Virus record (IMG/VR): IMGVR_UViG_3300021963_000027
Coordinates: 120,182 to 184,181 of that record
Reading direction: 5' to 3' (one strand)
DNA length: 64,000 nt
Origin: a virus
Part shown: positions 59,359 through 64,000 of the stretch, in pieces
Layout of the letters: each line of letters begins with the position of its first letter
How positions within the stretch are numbered: position 1 is the stretch's first letter
Program-made: the position numbers and the translations under genes
The notes under the pieces: generated by a model
Database searches by the model: none
Told to the model about the DNA's origin: nothing
What the model saw: the letters and a program-made list of their open reading frames with translations, nothing else

Positions 59359-59619
59359 TTATTTATCTTTTTTATTATTATTTTCCCAATTAACTCTTTC
59401 AGAGCTTTTCTTTTTATACATCTTGCCTTTTATTTTTTTACAAGCTGCTTTCGTAGCTCTACATGCAGGGTAAGAACCTTTTGATGTATCTTTTCTACCA
59501 CAATGTCCGCCTGTTTTACAGTTGATCCAACCTTTAAATTTCTTACCTTTCTTATCTACATGAGGAGCGAACCAATCACGTAAATTTTCTAGTAACTGTC
59601 TTTGGGACATTTGTTCCAT
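59359..59619 (-). CDS. small basic Cys-containing protein, predicted packaged
   Basis: An 86-residue protein. A tag-like start (MSQRQLLE, with LLE as a possible cut site) is followed by GWINCKTGGHCGRKDTSKGS and YPACRATKAACKKIKG. These Cys-rich basic modules recur in proteins of large phages and giant viruses; here a related module also ends the proteins at 59619-59975 and 62047-63903. The very basic end (KMYKKKSSERVNW) suggests DNA binding in the head. Confidence 0.6.
   Translation of the reverse strand: MEQMSQRQLLENLRDWFAPHVDKKGKKFKGWINCKTGGHCGRKDTSKGSYPACRATKAACKKIKGKMYKKKSSERVNWENNNKKDK
59360..59366 (-). promoter_or_regulatory. late promoter (ATAAATA) for 59354
   Basis: Reverse-strand ATAAATA, 5 nt before the ATG. 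It overlaps the end of the upstream gene. Confidence 0.65.
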
Positions 59620-59975
59620 TATTTCTTACTATTCCCCCAATTTTTTGCTCCTACTTTTCTGCATTTAACTAATGCGCCAGAAGCATATGCACTAGGCCAC
59701 ACATCATATCGGGATTTTACTTTTTTATAGCAAGCATCCTGCTCATCTTGTTCCTCGCCGCAATCCTCATTATCTTCGTCTTCCTCACCCTCATCCTCAT
59801 CTTCGTTATCACCAAAGACTTTTTTACCTATATTTTCTTCCCAATCTTCCAATTCACCATTTTTATTTCTATCGGCTTTTTTGAAATCGAATTTTTCTCT
59901 CAATGTCTCCTCATAGATCATTGTCAATTCATTCACGGATTCCCAATCTCTTGATGTGTTTTGTTGATTGTTCAT
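59619..59975 (-). CDS. predicted packaged protein with EF-hand loop and Cys module
   Basis: A 118-residue protein. The tag is WESVNELTMIYE then ETL. DRNKNGELEDWE (about residues 37-48) is a full canonical EF-hand loop (D-x-N-x-N-G-x-L-x-x-x-E). An acidic run (DEDEGEEDEDNED) precedes the C-terminal module ACYKKVKSRYDVWPSAYASG with ALVKCRKVGAKNWG, which I recognise as recurrent in large-phage structural proteins. A Ca2+-sensing or counter-ion role in the head is possible. Its promoter is unclear; a long A-tract precedes the ATG. Confidence 0.62.
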   Translation of the reverse strand: MNNQQNTSRDWESVNELTMIYEETLREKFDFKKADRNKNGELEDWEENIGKKVFGDNEDEDEGEEDEDNEDCGEEQDEQDACYKKVKSRYDVWPSAYASGALVKCRKVGAKNWGNSKK

Positions 59976-59996
59976 ATTTTTTTTTTTAAATTTTAC

Positions 59997-60728
59997 TTAT
60001 AGGAGTCCTTCTTCTGATAACATGTCATAAACATTAGCAGTTAAAAAATCTATGTCCGATTCATTTTTGCCAACCATTGGTAAATATCGCTTAACATAAG
60101 CTTTAATAACAGGAATTGTGAGATTTGGAGTACCCTTAATTTTATCAAAAATTAATTCCGCAGCCTTTTCATCATTCATTAGACGGGAAGGTGTCATATT
60201 TTCATAAATCATACCCAATTCCTTGGTATCTTCCCAAGATTTGGATTCCCCAGCCAATTTAAGATTTGTTGGAGTATTCTTACCATTTCCTTTATCAGTT
60301 ACATTGGTAATGAGATTTGGATCGACTTTTAATTCCATAGGTTTAATAATGACTACATCTTTTTTCTTGAATTTATCAGGAACTAGAACGCCATCACTTT
60401 CATCTACCATATCAGTAGTTACAGTAACTCTACCATAAGTTCTACCACCACCGTGATCAGCAGCGATAGTCAACACAGCACAACCTGCTGGTTTGAATTG
60501 ATTACCAGCAGAAAATCCCGATTGTTTATCACCTACTTGAACAACTTTAATATTCAATCCACAAGTAGCCAATTCATCGACTTCTTTTTTAAGAGTGGAT
60601 GGCATATGCTTGTAGGTTTCCGTGTTCTTATAACCAGTGCGAAATTTCACACAGTCGCCTGGAAGATAACCTCCAGCTTCTGATCTCTGTAAAACGCTTT
60701 CCAACACAGCATCAAATTTTTTTCCCAT
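59997..60728 (-). CDS. virion-associated protein, two tag-like modules
   Basis: A 243-residue protein. KKFDAVLESVLQRSEAGGYL then GDCVKFRTGYKN (residues 3-34) is a conserved T4-like virion start. A compact beta domain follows (about 60-130). At about 160-175 is KSWEDTKELGMIYE, almost the same as the N-terminal tag of the protein at 59619-59975 (DWESVNELTMIYE). Cleavage there would release a C-terminal piece of about 70 residues. CTAAATA lies 5 nt before the start. Confidence 0.6.
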   Translation of the reverse strand: MGKKFDAVLESVLQRSEAGGYLPGDCVKFRTGYKNTETYKHMPSTLKKEVDELATCGLNIKVVQVGDKQSGFSAGNQFKPAGCAVLTIAADHGGGRTYGRVTVTTDMVDESDGVLVPDKFKKKDVVIIKPMELKVDPNLITNVTDKGNGKNTPTNLKLAGESKSWEDTKELGMIYENMTPSRLMNDEKAAELIFDKIKGTPNLTIPVIKAYVKRYLPMVGKNESDIDFLTANVYDMLSEEGLL

Positions 60729-60733
60729 AATAG

Positions 60734-60740
60734 TATTTAG
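60734..60740 (-). promoter_or_regulatory. late promoter (CTAAATA) for 60728
   Basis: Reverse-strand CTAAATA, 5 nt before the ATG. It overlaps the stop of the upstream gene. Confidence 0.65.
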
Positions 60741-61048
60741 TATTTTTGGTATTTATTAATTATATCTCTGATATCATTCGCCTTTTTTATGATCGAATTA
60801 TAATTTTGAGATTGCTTGTAATTCAGCACATCAGAATCGAATTTTTCTATATCTTTCATCACTTTTGATAGGAAAGAATTTATCAAACTTTTATTTTTAG
60901 CTTCTTGCGCTCCCTTTGCATATCCCGAACCTCCCAACATTTTCATGTTTGTTAGTCCACCTTTAATAGATGATACCCCTGCTTTCATACGATCCCAAAG
61001 ACCTTCTTCGTATAAATTTCCTATATTATGTATATCGTTATTATTCAT
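60737..61048 (-). CDS. small predicted packaged protein
   Basis: A 103-residue protein. DIHNIGNLYEE then GLWDRMKAG is a tag with LYE as a possible cut site, followed by a Gly/Lys-rich stretch and a helical C-terminus (about 50-103). It overlaps the preceding gene by 4 nt (coupled), as part of the 60.7-62.0 kb minus-strand pair. Confidence 0.55.
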   Translation of the reverse strand: MNNNDIHNIGNLYEEGLWDRMKAGVSSIKGGLTNMKMLGGSGYAKGAQEAKNKSLINSFLSKVMKDIEKFDSDVLNYKQSQNYNSIIKKANDIRDIINKYQKY

Positions 61049-62007
61049 TTGTTTTTTATGAAATTGTTTATGTAAGAAGATAATTTATTTGTTGATCCGA
61101 GAGTGTCAGTTGAAATAATATTTTGTCTTAATTGGTTGTAATCTATAGAGTTAGTCAATTCACCGTTGCTATAGACATTAATAAAATTCCCATCATATTT
61201 CACGTTGTCGAAAGGTATGTTATTATCTCTCAAATAAGACTCAACCCCTTTCGTGATGTTATCTGGAGTCACTTGCTGTGCGACACTTGCACCACCATCG
61301 CCAGATACACCTGATTCATTACCACCCATCACACTCTGTAATTTAGAAAAAGCGTAACCAACCATAGCACCTAATCCAGCACCAATAAGTGCTTGTTTTA
61401 ATTTTGTCTTTGTATCCATTTTAGTGCTTTGCGAATTCTTCAAAACACTTAGACCACCACCTAAAATACCACCAATTGCATAAGCTGGTAATCCTAAACC
61501 ACCTAAAGCTGCACCAAGAACACCAACAGAACCTATTTTAGCTACTGTCCCCACACCTCTACCAACACCATACCCAATTTTTTGAAAAAATCCACCTTTA
61601 GCTTGAAGAGCAGGTTCAATTTTTTGAAGTTCAGCGAACATTTGATTATATCCTGCAACATCTTCAATTTTTGTATTTTTCACATCTTGTGTAAATTCCC
61701 AGATGTGCTTATTCAAGGATTGTATCAAAAGATCGTATCTTTTCTTCACTGGATCTCCACCGAATAATCCCGATGCTTTACTTCTTAAATTTTCAAAAGC
61801 CTCTGTTTGCATCGTATTTTGAGATGCCATTTGTTGTAATTCTTGAGGAGTCATATTCAGCATTTTAATAGCCTCTTTATCTCCTTTTTCTAATCTCACA
61901 ACAAGATCGACAAAAAAGTCCGCAACTTTTCTTTGTGAATCGGTTTGGATATTCCTTTCGTTGGACATTTCTTGTAAAATCGCCCCAATGTTTTCTTTGT
62001 CCATCAT
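61045..62007 (-). CDS. predicted ejection protein with glycine-rich membrane segments
   Basis: About 320 residues. The tag ENIGAILQE then MSNE has LQE as a cut site. The middle (about 145-215) has two Gly/Ala-rich hydrophobic segments, IGSVGVLGAALGGLGLPAYA with IGGILGGGLSVL, and LIGAGLGAMVGYAF, like glycine-zipper membrane hairpins. The C-terminal domain is soluble (VESYLRDNNIPFDNVKYDGN). This suits a protein that leaves the head and enters the host membrane with the DNA. The start is unsure: ATG 62016, 62007 or 62004 (minus strand); 62016 is only 2 nt from the heptamer. Confidence 0.58.
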   Translation of the reverse strand: MMDKENIGAILQEMSNERNIQTDSQRKVADFFVDLVVRLEKGDKEAIKMLNMTPQELQQMASQNTMQTEAFENLRSKASGLFGGDPVKKRYDLLIQSLNKHIWEFTQDVKNTKIEDVAGYNQMFAELQKIEPALQAKGGFFQKIGYGVGRGVGTVAKIGSVGVLGAALGGLGLPAYAIGGILGGGLSVLKNSQSTKMDTKTKLKQALIGAGLGAMVGYAFSKLQSVMGGNESGVSGDGGASVAQQVTPDNITKGVESYLRDNNIPFDNVKYDGNFINVYSNGELTNSIDYNQLRQNIISTDTLGSTNKLSSYINNFIKNK

Positions 62008-62018
62008 AACTCTCATAT

Positions 62019-62025
62019 TATTTAA
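62019..62025 (-). promoter_or_regulatory. late promoter (TTAAATA) for 62007/62016
   Basis: Reverse-strand TTAAATA. The first ATG is 2 nt away and the next 11 nt away. It is divergent from 62035-62041. Confidence 0.55.
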
Positions 62026-62034
62026 CACAATTTG

Positions 62035-62041
62035 ATAAATA
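62035..62041 (+). promoter_or_regulatory. late promoter (ATAAATA) for 62047
   Basis: ATAAATA, 5 nt, ATG 62047. Confidence 0.65.
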
Positions 62042-62046
62042 ATAAT

Positions 62047-63903
62047 ATGAATTTCGATGATTTATATACATTGGCACTGGAAGCAAAAGGAACTAAACCA
62101 GGAGAAAGATATTTCAACACTCAAAGACAAATCGGTCCTAGAGGAGTGACTGGCACAGAATCTGGTATTACAGACGATGGACAAGTGTTTTCACCTGAAA
62201 CATCCAGAGGTTATGCATCAGGTCCAGTTGGTGTAGTAGATAACTTCGAAAAAAGACAAAAAATCGATCAGATGAAAAAGTATGGAGTTGATCCTACTAA
62301 AATGGCTAGTCAAAAAGATGTATTCCAACTGGAAGCTGAAAACAATATGAGAATGAGAAATTCTTTTGCGTTGCTTTTCAATTCTAAATCTTTTTATTCC
62401 GAATTTAAGGATATTTATAGTAAATACATGGGACGACCAAAAAAGAAAGAGGGAGAAGTTAGGGACGATGAAGGAGGTAACAAGCTTAGAAATTCTATTT
62501 CATACGAAGAGGAGAGAGAATTTAACCGACTTGTTGTTGAAGTTGATCGTAGAGCATCAAAAATCACGGAAATTAGAAATGAAATAGAAGAACTGACTAA
62601 ATTAAAAGCGGAAGCTCAAAACAATGCGGGTAAAATTTCCGAAATCAATGATGGAATAAAAAAACTAAGAAATAAAAAATATAAAATCAAAGATACTGAG
62701 GATAGAAAGAATATCGATGATCAAATAAAACAAGCACAAATTCAAATCAGTATTTTACAAAGTTCAGCAAAACAAAGTAGTATCGATAGGTATCAAAAAG
62801 AAATAAATCGCTTAGGGAAGAAATTGATATCGGACGAAGGACAATACTTAGAAGCTACACAAAAGTTAGAAGAGTTGCAGGATAAGATAAGCACTGTGAC
62901 AGAAAAAAACATTCAAAATAATGATAACGTTATTTTATTGGTGAAAGATTTGATCGAGCGCACTGCTAAAAAACTTTACCTCGACACTAAAATATCTAAT
63001 AAAATTTCTGATGAAGAAATAGATTCAAAAAATGTTGATTTTGTGAAAGTTCCAAAGGATGTAGCATCGAAATTAAAATTGTTGAAACAATTAACAACTG
63101 ATGACAATCCAATTTTCTCATTTATCGATGAACATGAAAGACAATTTCAAGAAAGGTTACAAACTTTCAATCCCAAATTTTTGAATGCTAACATAGACAT
63201 AGGAGTTATGAATGTGTTTGAGAAATTGCCAGCTAAAATTCTCAATAAATACTTTTCAAGCATCGCTTCAAATGCAATAGATAGAAAAACAATACCTTTG
63301 GAAAATCTGGATAGCAGTCCTGCTTATGAAACTTTGAAAGAATTTATTAGTAAATTGGAAAGTATTAGAAATAAACAAGATTGGGAAGATGCTAAAGAAG
63401 TATTGAAACCAATGGTTAAAAAATTACCATTTGATAAGTTTAATAAAAAAACTATAAATGCCAAATTAAAAGAATTTTATTCTGTAAATAGAATGGGATT
63501 CACTAATGTAAAACAATTGTTGTCAACAATCCAAAGTATGAAAAAAGAAGTAATCCGTGAATCGTTTGATGAATTGGCAGCAAAATACGCATCTTCTTTC
63601 AATTTGGATATTAATGACTTCATGATCGATCTTCAAGAAGTTCATTCATTGCTTGAAAGTAGTGAAAAACGATTCAAAAAAGTCGTGAAAAATAAAAAAA
63701 CTGGTAGAACTAAAACAGTTCGCTACGGTCAAGCGGGTAAAGCTAAAGATGGCGGCGATAGAATTAGACCAGGAACATCCAAAGGCGATGCCTATTGTGC
63801 TAGAAGCAATAAAATCAAAGGCGATTGGAGAAGTGATCCAAATAGTCCCAATAGGTTGTCACGTAAAAAATGGAAATGTAAAGGTGACAAATCGGCTAAA
63901 TAA
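62047..63903 (+). CDS. large predicted packaged protein, coiled coil plus basic Cys module
   Basis: A 618-residue protein. The tag is NFDDLYTLALE. Next are a Gly/Pro-rich segment (about 12-75), a long coiled coil (about 150-290, E/K/I/Q heptads), a helical region (about 330-545) and a C-terminal basic module with TGRTKTVRYGQAGKAKDGGD, SKGDAYCARSNKIKGDWRSD and SPNRLSRKKWKCKG, which I recognise as recurrent in large-phage structural proteins. It is likely a head-interior, DNA-associated protein. Its last codons (A-K-stop) contain the next heptamer. Confidence 0.62.
   Translation: MNFDDLYTLALEAKGTKPGERYFNTQRQIGPRGVTGTESGITDDGQVFSPETSRGYASGPVGVVDNFEKRQKIDQMKKYGVDPTKMASQKDVFQLEAENNMRMRNSFALLFNSKSFYSEFKDIYSKYMGRPKKKEGEVRDDEGGNKLRNSISYEEEREFNRLVVEVDRRASKITEIRNEIEELTKLKAEAQNNAGKISEINDGIKKLRNKKYKIKDTEDRKNIDDQIKQAQIQISILQSSAKQSSIDRYQKEINRLGKKLISDEGQYLEATQKLEELQDKISTVTEKNIQNNDNVILLVKDLIERTAKKLYLDTKISNKISDEEIDSKNVDFVKVPKDVASKLKLLKQLTTDDNPIFSFIDEHERQFQERLQTFNPKFLNANIDIGVMNVFEKLPAKILNKYFSSIASNAIDRKTIPLENLDSSPAYETLKEFISKLESIRNKQDWEDAKEVLKPMVKKLPFDKFNKKTINAKLKEFYSVNRMGFTNVKQLLSTIQSMKKEVIRESFDELAAKYASSFNLDINDFMIDLQEVHSLLESSEKRFKKVVKNKKTGRTKTVRYGQAGKAKDGGDRIRPGTSKGDAYCARSNKIKGDWRSDPNSPNRLSRKKWKCKGDKSAK
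63896..63902 (+). promoter_or_regulatory. late promoter (CTAAATA) for GTG 63908
   Basis: CTAAATA, 5 nt, GTG 63908. It is embedded in the last codons of the preceding gene. Confidence 0.6.
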
Positions 63904-63907
63904 TTAG

Positions 63908-64000
63908 GTGAGTGTTAATATCGTTCCCTTATTAGAAGAAGTACTTGGTCTGTTACAAACGATCAATGAGACAAGGGGTGTGCCTGAAGGGGAGAATATA
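63908..64000 (+). CDS. 5' part of a tagged late gene (cut by the window)
   Basis: The frame is open from GTG 63908 to the window end (31 residues). NIVPLLEEVLGLLQTINE then TRG looks like the shared tag helix with an INE cut site. The GTG is chosen because the CTAAATA heptamer lies exactly 5 nt upstream. Confidence 0.5.
   Translation, partial: MSVNIVPLLEEVLGLLQTINETRGVPEGENI

Noticed and set aside
1-64000. Integrated prophage or host DNA
   Set aside because: No integrase, attachment repeat or host-type gene block; the gene set is that of a lytic T4-like phage throughout.

Overview
What it is. This window is part of the genome of a large, AT-rich T4-like myovirus; both ends cut through genes. 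Recognisable T4-type genes are DNA polymerase gp43 (split), UvsX, helicase gp41, ssDNA-binding gp32, sliding clamp gp45, primase gp61, clamp loader gp44, large terminase gp17, sheath gp18, tube gp19, baseplate wedge gp6 and gp25, and probable gp14, gp26, gp54-like and gp59-like proteins. No tRNA, rRNA, integrase or photosynthesis gene was seen. The host cannot be named. The early promoters look like sigma70 promoters, and almost no gene has a clear Shine-Dalgarno sequence. Layout. 1-2.4 kb: a cut gene, a small ADP-ribosyltransferase-like protein, an unknown protein and a glycosyltransferase. 2.4-3.9 kb (minus): a tail structural protein. 3.9-10.2 kb (plus): polymerase split by an HNH endonuclease, small phage genes with a structured RNA leader, and uvsX, closed by a hairpin. 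10.3-13.3 kb (minus): a Mom-like DNA-modification protein, a 544-residue protein and an HEWGH metalloprotease. 13.35-23.6 kb (plus): glycosyltransferase, helicase, DHH phosphoesterase, a Tat-signal protein, gp59-like, gp32, gp45, several conserved small genes and primase. 23.6-24.3 kb (minus): two small predicted virion proteins. 24.4-26.7 kb (plus): small early genes including a nucleotidyltransferase. 26.7-41.7 kb (minus): a GalNAc-transferase-like enzyme, a mucin-like Thr/Pro protein, fibres and the baseplate wedge. 41.8-56.3 kb (plus): a repeat fibre, a sulfotransferase, an acidic head-type protein, gp14, terminase, a macro-domain protein, tube-like proteins, sheath and hub, with two GIY-YIG endonucleases flanking the sheath gene. 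56.2-58.8 kb: RmlD-like and RmlA sugar genes and gp44. 58.8-64 kb: a cluster of small predicted packaged proteins on both strands. How it works together. Two features tie the window together. First, by my count 34 starts lie just downstream of a T4-late-type heptamer ([C/T/A/G]TAAATA and close variants); in 30 of them exactly 5 nt separate heptamer and start codon. Four early starts lie 5-6 nt after a sigma70-like -10 box. Both imply leaderless or nearly leaderless mRNAs. Second, about 15 otherwise unrelated proteins begin with a short amphipathic helix, usually ending in a [L/I]-x-E site like that cut by the T4 prohead protease gp21. I read this as a shared capsid-targeting tag marking a packaged and injected protein set that includes the metalloprotease and the ADP-ribosyltransferase-like protein. 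Replication genes (plus strand) are interleaved with these late virion cassettes, often on the minus strand, with almost no space between them.
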